Positions 8,590-18,237 are shown, counted from the stretch's first letter. The stretch: 40,285 bases of DNA from Bacteroidota bacterium (GCA_024642705.1 JAHEAQ010000043.1:1-40285), one strand, 5' to 3'. The notes: generated from the letters alone by a model not told the origin. Made by a program: numbers and translations.

Positions 8590-10065
8590 ATGAAATTCTA
8601 TATTAGTATATTTTTATTATTCAGCTGCACTTGCTTCTTAGTTAGCCAAGATAGAATGCTTGAAGCACAATCTCAAGTTGTGACTACACACCAAACGACA
8701 GTTAAAGGAAAAGCCTTTCCTTACAAGGCGACGACAGGTACTCAGCCAGTTTGGAATGAGGCGGGAAAAGTAACAGCTTCTTTATTTTATACTTATTATG
8801 AGAGAACGGACATAAAAGATAATACGAACAGACCCTTATTGATTTCGTTCAATGGAGGACCAGGTTCTGCTTCAGTATGGATGCATATTGCATACACAGG
8901 CCCTCGAGTGCTTAAAATTGATGATGAGGGCTACCCCATCCAGCCTTATGGAATAAATGAAAATCCATTTTCAGTATTGGATGTTGCTGATATTGTATAT
9001 GTAAATCCTGTAAATACTGGATATTCTAGGATTTTGGATAAAGATGCAGACAAAAAAGATTTTTTTGGTGTAAATGCAGACATAAAATATCTAGCAGAAT
9101 GGATTAATACTTTCGTGACACGTGCGAACAGATGGTCTTCACCAAAATATCTTATTGGTGAAAGTTATGGAACGACAAGAGTTTCAGGTCTTGCTTTAGA
9201 ATTACAGAATAGCCAATGGATGTACCTTAATGGTGTAATCTTAGTTTCACCCACTGATTTGGGCATAAAAAGAGATGGTCCAGTTGAAGCTGGTAACAGA
9301 CTACCATATTTTGCTGCTGCTGCTTGGTATCACAATAAACTTGCACCAGAGTTACAAAACATGGAGCTTGAAGATATGCTAGTAGGAGCAGAAAATTATG
9401 CTATCAATTCCTTAATTCCAGCTATAACTAAAGGTGGTTTTCTTGATCCTTCCGAAAGAGATAAAGTCGCAGAGAAAATGGCATATTATTCTGGAATTTC
9501 TAAAAAATCTATTCTTCAGAATAATCTTGATGTTTCAACTTCATTTTTTTGGAAAGAATTGTTAAGAGAAGAAGGAAACACTGTAGGGAGATTAGATTCG
9601 AGGTATAAAGGTATGGACAAAATGGATGCTGGAATGGGACCCGATTACAATTCAGAACTTACTTCATGGTTACATTCTTTCACCCCTGCTATAAATTACT
9701 ATATCAAAAATCATTTGAAATATGAAACGGATATAAAGTACAATATGTTTGGTTCTGTAAGACCTTGGGATAGATCTGGTGATGAAACTGGAGAAAATCT
9801 TAGACAAGCAATGGCTCAAAATCCATATTTGAATGTTATGATTCAATCTGGATATTTTGACGGTGCAACTACCTATTTTAATGCAAAATATAGCATGTGG
9901 CAAATTGATCCTTCAGGCAGATTAAAAGACAGATTAAGCTTTAAGGGATATAGAAGCGGCCATATGATGTATCTCAGAAAGCAAGATTTAGAAACTGCAA
10001 ACGAAGACATCCGGACATTCATCAAAAATACCTTGCCAGGCGAAGGAGTACCTGCAAAATATTAA
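8590..10065 (+). CDS. Secreted S10-family serine carboxypeptidase-like protein
   Basis: A 491-residue exported peptidase. The signal peptide covers about 1-20 (FYISIFLLFSCTCFLVS). The oxyanion region FNGGPGSAS is at 87-95. The catalytic Ser192 lies in GESYGT, Asp424 in SGYFDGAT and His458 in YRSGHMM, so the serine/aspartate/histidine triad is complete and in family order. Length fits bacterial S10 members. These enzymes remove C-terminal residues, and in vitro activity is typically at acidic pH (family knowledge). A cysteine in the leader (SCTC) could instead mark lipidation. The PqiA-like gene begins 6 bp downstream. Confidence 0.92.
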   Translation: MKFYISIFLLFSCTCFLVSQDRMLEAQSQVVTTHQTTVKGKAFPYKATTGTQPVWNEAGKVTASLFYTYYERTDIKDNTNRPLLISFNGGPGSASVWMHIAYTGPRVLKIDDEGYPIQPYGINENPFSVLDVADIVYVNPVNTGYSRILDKDADKKDFFGVNADIKYLAEWINTFVTRANRWSSPKYLIGESYGTTRVSGLALELQNSQWMYLNGVILVSPTDLGIKRDGPVEAGNRLPYFAAAAWYHNKLAPELQNMELEDMLVGAENYAINSLIPAITKGGFLDPSERDKVAEKMAYYSGISKKSILQNNLDVSTSFFWKELLREEGNTVGRLDSRYKGMDKMDAGMGPDYNSELTSWLHSFTPAINYYIKNHLKYETDIKYNMFGSVRPWDRSGDETGENLRQAMAQNPYLNVMIQSGYFDGATTYFNAKYSMWQIDPSGRLKDRLSFKGYRSGHMMYLRKQDLETANEDIRTFIKNTLPGEGVPAKY

Positions 10066-10071
10066 GTAAAA

Positions 10072-10569
10072 TTGGATGGTCGAACAAGGAATATAGGAAG
10101 TTTATTATTAACAGTAATTTCATTATGCCTGCTTATTCCTGGTCTCATTTTACCAATATTAAGTATTGATATTGGCGCACAAATTCCAATTTTAGGAGAA
10201 ATTAGTTTGCATAGCACAAAACAAAGTATTGTTCAGACCATTCAAAGTTTGCATGAAAATGGAAATGATTTAGTTGCTTTTTTGATCCTATTTTTTAGTG
10301 TTATTATCCCTTTTATTAAAGCTTCTCTAATAATTTCTGCAACATTTATCAAATACCAAAAAGTTAAAATTAAAATTCAGAAATTTTTAGGTTTAATTGG
10401 TAAATGGTCAATGGCTGATGTCTTTATAGTTGGTTTGTTTGTAGCTTTTCTTTCCACTTCTTCAGAAGATAATATTTCAGCTCATTTGCATTCTGGATTT
10501 TATTATTTTTTGAGTTATTGTATAATTTCCATTCTTGCCTTTCAATTGTATGATCCAAATAAATATTAA
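10072..10569 (+). CDS. PqiA-like (paraquat-inducible protein A family) membrane protein
   Basis: A 165-residue inner-membrane protein starting at TTG, because no in-frame ATG precedes the conserved part. It has four hydrophobic segments (about 10-30, 60-85, 110-128 and 138-158). IGKWSMADVFIVGLFVAFLS (106-125) is the hallmark of the PqiA fold. It carries a single module and no zinc-ribbon, unlike the two-module E. coli protein. Relatives work with MCE-type lipid transporters at the envelope, but no MCE gene is nearby. It follows the S10 peptidase by 6 bp and is probably co-transcribed. Its last 157 coding bases are duplicated at 14882-15038. Confidence 0.85.
   Translation: MDGRTRNIGSLLLTVISLCLLIPGLILPILSIDIGAQIPILGEISLHSTKQSIVQTIQSLHENGNDLVAFLILFFSVIIPFIKASLIISATFIKYQKVKIKIQKFLGLIGKWSMADVFIVGLFVAFLSTSSEDNISAHLHSGFYYFLSYCIISILAFQLYDPNKY
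10401..10557 (+). repeat. Direct repeat, copy 1 (inside pqiA-like gene)
   Basis: These 157 bp recur at 14882-15038 in the same orientation with 153 identities. The four differences (10482, 10483, 10491, 10492) fall within 11 bp. The copies are offset by 4481 bp and bracket the 1290-residue protein gene. Confidence 0.97.
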
Positions 10570-10635
10570 ATTAATTGGAATAGAATAGCTGCTATTCGGT
10601 ATTATGGTAAGAGAAACTAGTTTATTCTGTCCTCA

Positions 10636-10684
10636 AAATATTAAAAGTGATCAATAATAACATTGTCACTTTTAATATTTTTTA
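10636..10684 (+). terminator. Intrinsic terminator after pqiA-like gene
   Basis: A 15-bp perfect stem: AAATATTAAAAGTGA (10636-10650) pairs with TCACTTTTAATATTT (10666-10680), with a 15-nt loop and a following T-run. It separates the S10/PqiA operon from the next gene. Confidence 0.8.
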
Positions 10685-10724
10685 TATTTTACATTTTTTA
10701 CTGATAATTTAGCACCCTTATCAC

Positions 10725-13700
10725 ATGATTTTTATTAATAAAACTATATTTTTTTCCATTTTACTTTTCATTTGCAACAAATCCTTTTCACAAATTAAAA
10801 TTTCAGGAATTGCTTTCCCTGTAACGATCAAAGAAGGCGAATTTGTTCCTTTTGAGGCAATATTAGAAGGTGAATCATCAAGTTATTTAACTTTCAAATG
10901 GAACTTTGGTGATGGAGAAGAAAAAAGTAATTTGGAACAAACCACAACGAAACACGCATATAAGGTTGCCGGAAATTACACCGTTAATTTAATTTTAGAA
11001 CAAGATAGCAAAAGTGTTTCCCAGTTTTCTATATCAATCAAAGTTGATAATAAAAATCCTGAAATTCTATATTTACATGGAGAAGAATCAGAAGTAACCA
11101 AAAGATTTGTAAATTTTCATGCCGCAGGCTATGACGGTGGAAATGATAAACTTAGTTATTTCTGGGACTTCGGAGATGGAGCTGTAGAAAATGGATTAAA
11201 TCTATCAGACATTTCCCATACTTACAAGAAAAAAGGGGTTTATACTGTCAAACTTACATTAGAGGACAACTATGGAGGAAGTGATTATAAAACAATTATT
11301 ATTTCTGTCGATAACGATTGGTATGGTACTATTTCAGGAGGGCAAAATCACAGCCTTTCAGGCGGTGCCAGCTTGTTCTATCAAAATAAATACGATGAGA
11401 AAAGTGGAAAAAAAGTAAGGTGTTTCAAGGCTATACTTTTTTATGATGACGATCATCACACCCTTATCCGCCTAGCTATACAAGATAATTCCCCTTTGAC
11501 AAACAATATTCATAAATTTAATTTAGGCCTTGATGGCGGAATGTTTTACAACTACCCACCTCCTGCTTATCCTAACCAAAAAGCAATTTTTATGTTTATG
11601 GACATTGCAGAAGGAGGCCAAAAAGGAGAAATGTCTATTGATCAACTAATCAAAATTATTCCAGGAAAAACAACTGAAGACGATTGGAAAAAAAATATAA
11701 ATTACGATATGGTTGGTGGTAGTTTGAAATTAGACCCTTTGTATGATAATACCATACGTGGGTCATTCAATCTGACATTGGCAGGTGGGAAGGACGTTCA
11801 GCCTGTTACCGTTTCAGGTCAGTTTAATTTTTCGATGAGTGAATTTTCATACAATCAAATTCAAGAAGATGGCTGTGAGATTCCTGTGGATAAAATTACT
11901 ATTCTTGACCACTCATTCAAAAATTCAAATGAAAATGTAGCCGTTGATTTTCCTTGTATTGAAGTATCGTTTTCCGATCAAGTTACATTGGAATCCATAA
12001 CTCAAAATGTACAATTAGGGTATCCTGATAAGGCTGGATTATTCATTGAAGAAAGCATCTCTTTTGAACAATTAGACGGGAATAGATGGAATATTAAACC
12101 AAATTATGACTTAAGAAAGGGAGTAATTTATGAAGTGCGGTTAAAAGGCGGTTTTGATGGGATTTTAAGTTCTGCTGGAAATGTTTTAGATAAAGACTAT
12201 AAATTGACCTTTAACACAGAAGTAGATTTGAACGTTCCACGAATTAGAGTTTACCAGACCATAGAAGATAAACCTTTGGTAAAAGATAAGGACGCAATGA
12301 TTAGAATACAAGTTGATTGGGAGCAACCATCGGGAGTGGCCGAAAGTCATATAGTCAATCAATTTTCTGGAAAACTTATTGTTAAAAATGCAACAGGCAA
12401 AATAATTGCACCTGAAAAATCTTCAGTACTCTTCAAAAATTCAAACTTATTCACTCTAGAAGAACGCAGGCAAGCTAAAAATGCAATCGAAATTTATGGG
12501 TGGAGACCAACATCTCTGGATGGAAATGAAATATCAATTGAAATTTATCCAAGGAATTCACAATGTGAACCTGATCCTCAAATCTTTAATCACGATATAA
12601 ATCACTATGGTAAAAACCATCAATTAAAAGTAGAATATCAATTCCTTAAAGTTGGGAAATGGAAAAATGGTATACCTGAAGATGATGTTATGGTTGTACA
12701 GGATATGATGAAATATGCAGAAAATTATTGTTATCAAATATATCCAATTAAAGATATAAAGATGATTAACAAAGGTCCTTATGAATTCGATTTGTTTGCA
12801 GTTGAAACGGATACGGTTACACATGAAACGATGGATCAAATACTTGAGCCCTATTACTTTCAAAGTACATTTAGATCAGATGCCGATGTTTTCATTCTTA
12901 TTTATCCTTTCATAATAAGTGGACAAAGAGCATCTTATAAATCTAAATATGCGGAGGAATATCCCTATAATTGGCTAACACCAAGGCGGATCATTGAATT
13001 AGAATTTACTGACCGCCATTTACCACGACCCTCTGTAGCGCATGAGATTGGGCATTCTCTTGGCCTGCATCATGTACCGAATGTTAGCTCAAGAGCGGAA
13101 CGTGCTTCTTCAGCGGAACGCCCATTGAATTATTGGTTAACTGACAAATCACATCTGCATATACATGGTTTTCGAATTTCTGGTTCACGTGGTTTAAATC
13201 GAAATTGTGACGAACTTGATGTGGAGAATTCAAATTTGATGAATTACATGTTTCCGCACCTAATTAATGTTTTTGTTGAAAATTCCTGGATTACGAATTT
13301 GCAATATGATTCTGTTAAAATGCATTTAGATACTTGGTATGCAAAATATAGCATGAATGAATCTTTGCTTTATGATTCTAGATATTGGGTATCCTTAAAT
13401 AAGCCAATTCCAGTTAATAAATTTAAAAATATTGCTATTAGTGGTCAAATGAATAACAATAATAAATTAAAAATTGGGACCGTAATGTATGCTGAAGGAT
13501 CACAAGATATTATACCTGAAATTAATGGCAAATATATTTCTCGGTGTGTGGATAAAAATGGAAATGTCATCGGAAAAAGTAGTTTTTCGCTTCAAGAAAA
13601 TATTCCAAATTGTACTAATTCAAATCTAAATAGTCCACAAATTTTTGGAACAATTATTCGTATCCCGGAATTTGCTGTTCCTTTCAAAATTGAAATTCTC

Positions 13701-14597
13701 GAAGGCAATAAAATAGTGAGCGAATTCAAAATTTCTACTACATCCCCATCTGTGAATTTTGATAGTAAATTAAGTTTAGATTCAATATCTAATAATTATA
13801 AAATCAAATGGACAGGAATTGATATGGATAGTGAAAAATTGACATATACATTGCATTACAGTCCTAATGGTGTCGATTCATGGCAGAGTATAATAACTAC
13901 CTTTTCAACAGAATACGAGTTCGATCCAAGAAATCTTGTGTCTGGCGAAGCTCCTGCACTAAAAATTATTGCTAACGATGGATTTAATACTGCTGAAGAT
14001 ATTATTCCAGTTAGATTAAATTTTCCACTTACAATTAAAGATTATGGCCCAAAAAATCAATCTGATGATTTTGATGAAATTTATTTAAGTTTTTCAAACC
14101 CTATCACACCTCCTCAATCCATTGAGAAATATATTCAACTTTTTGCGGATACCAAATCTGGAGAATCTGAAAATATTGGGTTTTCTGCTCGATTTGAAGA
14201 TGATTATCGGAAAATCATAATTCAGCCATACTTTCCATTAAAAGATTCACAAGAATATGTGATTAAATATGGTTACCTAACAATCCCAGATGAAAATGCC
14301 CAAGTTGAAAGCGAAGATCTTTTTTCACAAATCGAAAATATTTTTAAAAGAGGCACTCAAAAACAAAAGAGAACAGAGAATGAACAAGATGAATCATCAA
14401 ATCACGTTGAAACTCCGGAAGAGTTCTTTAGAGACATTTTTGGTCTAAAAAAGAAAAATACTAAAGCCTCAAATAAAAAAGCAGCTAACGAAAAAGCAAA
14501 AGAAGATTCTATTCAAATAGTAGAACAAAACTATTTCTTGCAAGACGTTTATGGTAATTATTTAGAAAAAAAGCACTCTTGGAAATTTGAATATTGA
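10725..14597 (+). CDS. Giant secreted multidomain protein with PKD domains and metzincin-type zinc protease motif
   Basis: A 1290-residue protein with a signal peptide (MIFINKTIFFSILLFICNKS, about 1-22). Two PKD domains follow (about 25-110 and 112-195), each with the core FKWNFGDGE / FWDFGDGA and YTVNLIL / YTVKLTLED. A beta-rich region runs to about 390, then a Big_5-like Ig domain (about 405-505). The protease motif HEIGHSLGLHH (His773, Glu774, His777, His783) fits HEXXHXXGXXH, with a Met-turn NLMNYM (Met839). A fibronectin-like stretch follows, then a last Big_5-like domain (about 1110-1290). That last domain is split by about 70 charged residues (KRTENEQDESS, KKKNTKASNKKAANEKAK) before DVYGNYLEKKHSWKFEY. 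No T9SS tail is visible, so the export route past the outer membrane is unclear. The precise peptidase family is not assignable by eye. Confidence 0.85.
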   Translation: MIFINKTIFFSILLFICNKSFSQIKISGIAFPVTIKEGEFVPFEAILEGESSSYLTFKWNFGDGEEKSNLEQTTTKHAYKVAGNYTVNLILEQDSKSVSQFSISIKVDNKNPEILYLHGEESEVTKRFVNFHAAGYDGGNDKLSYFWDFGDGAVENGLNLSDISHTYKKKGVYTVKLTLEDNYGGSDYKTIIISVDNDWYGTISGGQNHSLSGGASLFYQNKYDEKSGKKVRCFKAILFYDDDHHTLIRLAIQDNSPLTNNIHKFNLGLDGGMFYNYPPPAYPNQKAIFMFMDIAEGGQKGEMSIDQLIKIIPGKTTEDDWKKNINYDMVGGSLKLDPLYDNTIRGSFNLTLAGGKDVQPVTVSGQFNFSMSEFSYNQIQEDGCEIPVDKITILDHSFKNSNENVAVDFPCIEVSFSDQVTLESITQNVQLGYPDKAGLFIEESISFEQLDGNRWNIKPNYDLRKGVIYEVRLKGGFDGILSSAGNVLDKDYKLTFNTEVDLNVPRIRVYQTIEDKPLVKDKDAMIRIQVDWEQPSGVAESHIVNQFSGKLIVKNATGKIIAPEKSSVLFKNSNLFTLEERRQAKNAIEIYGWRPTSLDGNEISIEIYPRNSQCEPDPQIFNHDINHYGKNHQLKVEYQFLKVGKWKNGIPEDDVMVVQDMMKYAENYCYQIYPIKDIKMINKGPYEFDLFAVETDTVTHETMDQILEPYYFQSTFRSDADVFILIYPFIISGQRASYKSKYAEEYPYNWLTPRRIIELEFTDRHLPRPSVAHEIGHSLGLHHVPNVSSRAERASSAERPLNYWLTDKSHLHIHGFRISGSRGLNRNCDELDVENSNLMNYMFPHLINVFVENSWITNLQYDSVKMHLDTWYAKYSMNESLLYDSRYWVSLNKPIPVNKFKNIAISGQMNNNNKLKIGTVMYAEGSQDIIPEINGKYISRCVDKNGNVIGKSSFSLQENIPNCTNSNLNSPQIFGTIIRIPEFAVPFKIEILEGNKIVSEFKISTTSPSVNFDSKLSLDSISNNYKIKWTGIDMDSEKLTYTLHYSPNGVDSWQSIITTFSTEYEFDPRNLVSGEAPALKIIANDGFNTAEDIIPVRLNFPLTIKDYGPKNQSDDFDEIYLSFSNPITPPQSIEKYIQLFADTKSGESENIGFSARFEDDYRKIIIQPYFPLKDSQEYVIKYGYLTIPDENAQVESEDLFSQIENIFKRGTQKQKRTENEQDESSNHVETPEEFFRDIFGLKKKNTKASNKKAANEKAKEDSIQIVEQNYFLQDVYGNYLEKKHSWKFEY

Positions 14598-14881
14598 AAA
14601 TATTACAATTTTAATGATCTAAGTACTCCAATTACCTACAAAAGATCCTCCAAATTTAGTCGTAGAAGTACTTTAAATTACTAGTTTAAAGTTTTTCAAT
14701 GAATTTTAAAAAATTTATTCCAATTGAAAGATGGTAATGGCAAAATTTATGATTTAGTAACCAACTTCAGGGAAATGGAAGCATATTTGTTTATGGAATT
14801 AGCGAAAATGGTAAAAAGCTTATTACAGGATTGAAAAATTACGTCAAAATCAAAATTTCTAAAATTATAAGGAGATTTAGA
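14598..14881. other. Gene-free stretch with possible decayed coding sequence
   Basis: No intact gene. A short plus-strand frame ending in TAA at 14881-14883 reads GNGSIFVYGISENGKKLITG and continues to KIKISKIIRRFR; its last part recalls KVKIKIQKFLG of the PqiA-like protein, in a frame shifted from the fragment that follows. With the adjoining repeat it looks like debris of an older pqiA-like or other gene. Confidence 0.4.
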
Positions 14882-15038
14882 TAAATGGTCAATGGCTGAT
14901 GTCTTTATAGTTGGTTTGTTTGTAGCTTTTCTTTCCACTTCTTCAGAAGATAATATTTCAGCCAATTTGCACGCTGGATTTTATTATTTTTTGAGTTATT
15001 GTATAATTTCCATTCTTGCCTTTCAATTGTATGATCCA
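14882..15038 (+). repeat. Direct repeat, copy 2
   Basis: The second copy of the 157-bp segment at 10401-10557. Identity stops sharply at both ends. Just upstream, similarity to the pqiA-like gene is weak and interrupted by a stop. Confidence 0.97.
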
Positions 15039-15044
15039 TTGTAG
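14883..15044 (+). pseudogene. PqiA-like C-terminal fragment (5'-truncated)
   Basis: It encodes KWSMADVFIVGLFVAFLS through AFQLYDPL and ends at TAG 15042-15044. The frame is open only back to a TAA at 14868, and no start codon or N-terminal membrane segments precede it, so it is a remnant rather than a gene. It differs from the intact copy at three residues in one spot (ANLHA here, AHLHS there), in addition to the final residues. Confidence 0.85.
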
Positions 15045-15237
15045 AGAAGAAGGGCGAAATTCATTAAAGATTTCTGACAATTTTTTCAAATATTTGATAG
15101 GATAATTCTAATTTAAAACTGATAATAATTTTTAAATGATTTTAAAAAGTTTTAAATTTTATTGAATAAATTTGAAACAATGGTTAAAAGATTGGCAAAT
15201 AATTATGCACTATTGATAAAATACAAAAAATAAAGTC

Positions 15238-15930
15238 ATGGAGCTATACGGCCAAACAGATAAAAGTTATCCCCAGAAAATAACAATCCATGCAATTGAA
15301 ATTTTACTATTGTGGTTGTCTTACTGGATTTTGTTTCAAAATGGTGGCGATTGGATTGAACAATTCATTAAAATTAAAAATGTTACGGAAAACTCGGTTG
15401 AAAGGCGAGCAATAATTTTCATTTTCAATATTCTAATTTTTTTAAGGCTTGCATATATGATGATTTTTCTTTTAAAAAGAAAAATTCCTTGGGAAGAGAG
15501 TATAAGTGTTCCTTTAGCATTTGCAGTCTATTATATTGGTTTTTCGTTATTTGTATTGCCAATTTCTCATTCTTTAGACTATGTTGATTATTTAGCAATT
15601 GTTTTGTTTGTAATAGGTTGCATTTTGAACAGCGGCGGAGAAATTTTAAGAAATAAATGGAAAGAACAACCCGAAAATAAAGGTAAAATCTATACTAAAG
15701 GATTTTTCAGATATTCAAGACATATCAATTATTTTGGTGACATTTTATGGGTAACAGCATATGCAATAGTTACCAGAAACGTATATTCAGCTTTTATTCC
15801 AGTGCTTATTTTTTTCTTTTTTGCATTTTATAATGCTCCAATGCTTGACAAATATCTAAAAAGCAGATATGGGAAGGAATACGAATCTTATGAAAAAAGT
15901 ACAAAAATGTTGATTCCATTTATTTATTGA
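15238..15930 (+). CDS. Isoprenylcysteine-methyltransferase/DUF1295-type membrane protein
   Basis: A 230-residue polytopic protein with hydrophobic segments at about 20-38, 60-80, 93-112, 120-137 and 175-203. The C-terminal signature GFFRYSRHINYFGDILW (about 155-171), then LDKYLKSRYGKEYESYEKST and a final hydrophobic end, is the pattern of the ICMT/steroid-reductase-like DUF1295 superfamily. The usual RHPNY reads RHINY here. These enzymes methylate or reduce lipid-like substrates using SAM or NADPH; which applies cannot be told. It is a single gene, with no terminator seen. Confidence 0.75.
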   Translation: MELYGQTDKSYPQKITIHAIEILLLWLSYWILFQNGGDWIEQFIKIKNVTENSVERRAIIFIFNILIFLRLAYMMIFLLKRKIPWEESISVPLAFAVYYIGFSLFVLPISHSLDYVDYLAIVLFVIGCILNSGGEILRNKWKEQPENKGKIYTKGFFRYSRHINYFGDILWVTAYAIVTRNVYSAFIPVLIFFFFAFYNAPMLDKYLKSRYGKEYESYEKSTKMLIPFIY

Positions 15931-16084
15931 AATTTTTAAAGCATTGCCCAATCTTGACTTCACGTTCTTCTACTTAAACTTATTCAAATTAAATTCCAAT
16001 TGAATAAAAAAGAAATGCCCAAAAAACCCAATAATCCTTCATAATATCTTATATTTCTTCACAAACATTTAAACTAAGAATAAA

Positions 16085-16984
16085 ATGAAAAATACATTAA
16101 TCCTATTTGCAGCATTCATTTGCTTAAGCATAACTTCTTTTGGTCAAAATAAAGTCCTAAATATTATTGCCATAGGTGCACATCCTGATGATTGTGATGC
16201 AAAATTTGGCGGAACTGCTGCATTATTTGCTAAAATGGGTCATAATGTTAAGTTTCTTGCATTAACTAGCGGTGATGCAGGTCATCAAAGCCAAGGTGGA
16301 GGTGCATTAGGAAATAGAAGAAGAGCTGAAGCAGCAGAAGCAGCTAAAAGATTAGGAATAGCCGAATACGAAACGCTTGATAATCACGATGGTGAGCTCG
16401 AACCTACTTTGCAAGTAAGACAACAAGTCATCAGAAAAATTAGAGAATGGGATGCGGACATTGTTTTAGGGCTAAGGACCAATGATTATCATCCCGATCA
16501 TAGAAATGCTGGTAAAGCGGTTATGGATGCTTCGTATATGGTTATTGTACCTAATGTATGTCCAGATACACCACCTTTGAGAAAAAATCCATTATTCTTA
16601 TACATGGAGGATCATTTTCAAAAACCTTATCCTCATGAACCCAATATCGTTATAGACATTAGCTCAGTTATTGAATTGAAAATTGACGCTTTAGATGCGC
16701 ACGAATCCCAAATGTATGAATGGGGACCATGGACTGAAGGCGTTGATGAAGCAAATGTTCCAAAAGGAAAAAAAGAACGTAGAGCATGGTTGGCAGATTC
16801 TGTTAAGAGCAATCCCGGTAAAATGCTTGATACACGGAGAGCTTCACTTGAAAAATGGTACGGAAAAGAAGCTGCAGATAAAGCTCTATTTGTAGAAGCT
16901 TTTGAAATTGCTGAATATGGAATGCAACCTACGGAACAACAATTACTCAATTTTTTTCCAATGATTAAAGTCATTAAGCCATAA
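16085..16984 (+). CDS. Exported PIG-L family N-acetylglucosamine-type deacetylase
   Basis: A 299-residue zinc hydrolase with a signal peptide (about 1-20, ending TSFGQ). The catalytic motif IGAHPDDCDAKFGGT (about 31-45, with His-Pro-Asp-Asp) and the second metal/catalytic motif HPDHRNAGKA (about 139-148) are intact, and HESQMYEW follows near 215. Family members remove acetyl groups from GlcNAc-containing molecules. The signal peptide places this one outside the cytoplasm, unlike bacillithiol BshB. It heads a tight operon with a sugar transporter (4-bp gap) and a ROK kinase, so it may deacetylate an extracytoplasmic amino sugar before import (inference). Confidence 0.9.
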   Translation: MKNTLILFAAFICLSITSFGQNKVLNIIAIGAHPDDCDAKFGGTAALFAKMGHNVKFLALTSGDAGHQSQGGGALGNRRRAEAAEAAKRLGIAEYETLDNHDGELEPTLQVRQQVIRKIREWDADIVLGLRTNDYHPDHRNAGKAVMDASYMVIVPNVCPDTPPLRKNPLFLYMEDHFQKPYPHEPNIVIDISSVIELKIDALDAHESQMYEWGPWTEGVDEANVPKGKKERRAWLADSVKSNPGKMLDTRRASLEKWYGKEAADKALFVEAFEIAEYGMQPTEQQLLNFFPMIKVIKP

Positions 16985-16988
16985 ATAA

Positions 16989-18233
16989 ATGAAAAAAAAT
17001 AACTTTATAATTGGAATTATCATTTTAACCTTCTTTGTCATTTCTTTTTTGACAAATATCATTGGACCTTTAGTTCCGGATATTATTGAGAGTTTTGATC
17101 TAAGTTTGACCTTAGTGGCACTCCTTCCTTTCGCTTTTTTTATTGCATATGGTGTAATGTCGATTCCTTCAGGAATTCTTGTCGAGAAATACGGTGAAAA
17201 GAAAATCATGGTATTGGCTTTTTTAATTTCCTTTTTAGGTGCTTTTTGGTTTGCCTGGAAACCATCGTATATAGCATACCTATTTTCATTATTTTTTATT
17301 GGGTCTGGAATGGCGATGTTGCAAGTAGCAATAAATCCATTATTAAGAGTTGCTGGAGGAGAAAAACATTTCGCATTTAACTCAGTTTTAGCACAATTAT
17401 TTTTCGGTCTTGCATCTTTTCTCAGCCCATTATTTTACTCATACATTGTTATAAATATGGCCAAAACAGGAGAATCTAATTTAGTTAAATCCGTTTTTGC
17501 CAATCTTGTTCCAGCTGATATTTCTTGGATCTCTTTGTATTGGGTTTTTGCTATAATTTCTTTAGCAATGGTTTTTATCATTGGTTTTGTAAAATTTCCT
17601 TCCGTAGAGAGGAACGAAGACGAAAAAGTAGGTGCTATAAAAAGTCATATTGATCTTTTGAAGCAACCAATGGTATTGCTTTATTTTTTTGGAATTTTTG
17701 CATATGTGGGCACAGAACAAGGAGTAGCAAATTGGATGTCAGAATTTTTACAAACTTACCATGGGGTTGATCCGCAAACTACTGGGGCAACCACTATATC
17801 ACTGTTTTGGGGATTAATGACTGCGGGGACTGTGCTTGGTTTGGTTTTATTAAAGTTTATGGATAGTAGAAAAGTACTTATTGGCTTTACTGCAGCTGCA
17901 ATGATTTCATTACTAATAAGTTTGGTTGGAACAAAAGAAATCGCTTTAATTGGGTTTCCAATGGTTGGTTTTTTTGCATCTGTTATGTGGTCAATCTTAA
18001 TTTCACTTGCATTGAATTCAGTTTCTTCACATCATGGTTCTTTTTCAGGAATATTAGTAACAGGTATTGCTGGAGGAGCCTTTGTTCCTTTAATTGTTGG
18101 GTATTTAGGCGACACTTTTGGGTTAAAGATTGCTATGTACTTTTTATTTATCACATTAACCTATATTCTCAGTATTGGATTCTGGTCCAAGCCATTAATC
18201 AATAATGAAATTATTGGCAAAAAAGAACATTGA
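16989..18233 (+). CDS. Sugar MFS transporter (FucP/NagP-like)
   Basis: A 414-residue major facilitator permease with twelve predicted membrane segments. The first helix pair contains FFVISFLTNIIGPLVPDI, and the loop between helices 2 and 3 reads GVMSIPSGILVEKYGEKK. The later PLLRVAGGEKHFAFNSVLAQ is characteristic of the FucP/glucose-galactose branch. The central loop is short and charged (SVERNEDEK). It lies between the PIG-L deacetylase and the ROK kinase with 4-bp gaps, arguing for an amino sugar or related hexose as substrate; fucose is less likely because no fucose gene is present. Confidence 0.9.
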   Translation: MKKNNFIIGIIILTFFVISFLTNIIGPLVPDIIESFDLSLTLVALLPFAFFIAYGVMSIPSGILVEKYGEKKIMVLAFLISFLGAFWFAWKPSYIAYLFSLFFIGSGMAMLQVAINPLLRVAGGEKHFAFNSVLAQLFFGLASFLSPLFYSYIVINMAKTGESNLVKSVFANLVPADISWISLYWVFAIISLAMVFIIGFVKFPSVERNEDEKVGAIKSHIDLLKQPMVLLYFFGIFAYVGTEQGVANWMSEFLQTYHGVDPQTTGATTISLFWGLMTAGTVLGLVLLKFMDSRKVLIGFTAAAMISLLISLVGTKEIALIGFPMVGFFASVMWSILISLALNSVSSHHGSFSGILVTGIAGGAFVPLIVGYLGDTFGLKIAMYFLFITLTYILSIGFWSKPLINNEIIGKKEH

Positions 18234-18237
18234 ATAA

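Noticed and set aside
14747-14965. 72-residue minus-strand frame
   Set aside because: Antisense to the pqiA fragment and its flank; not conserved with the intact copy as a frame.
10401-15038. Composite transposon bounded by the 157-bp repeats
   Set aside because: The repeats are gene fragments without terminal inverted repeats or transposase, so duplication or gene conversion explains them better.
16633-17209. Minus-strand frames opposite the PIG-L and transporter genes
   Set aside because: Shadows of strongly supported genes on the plus strand.
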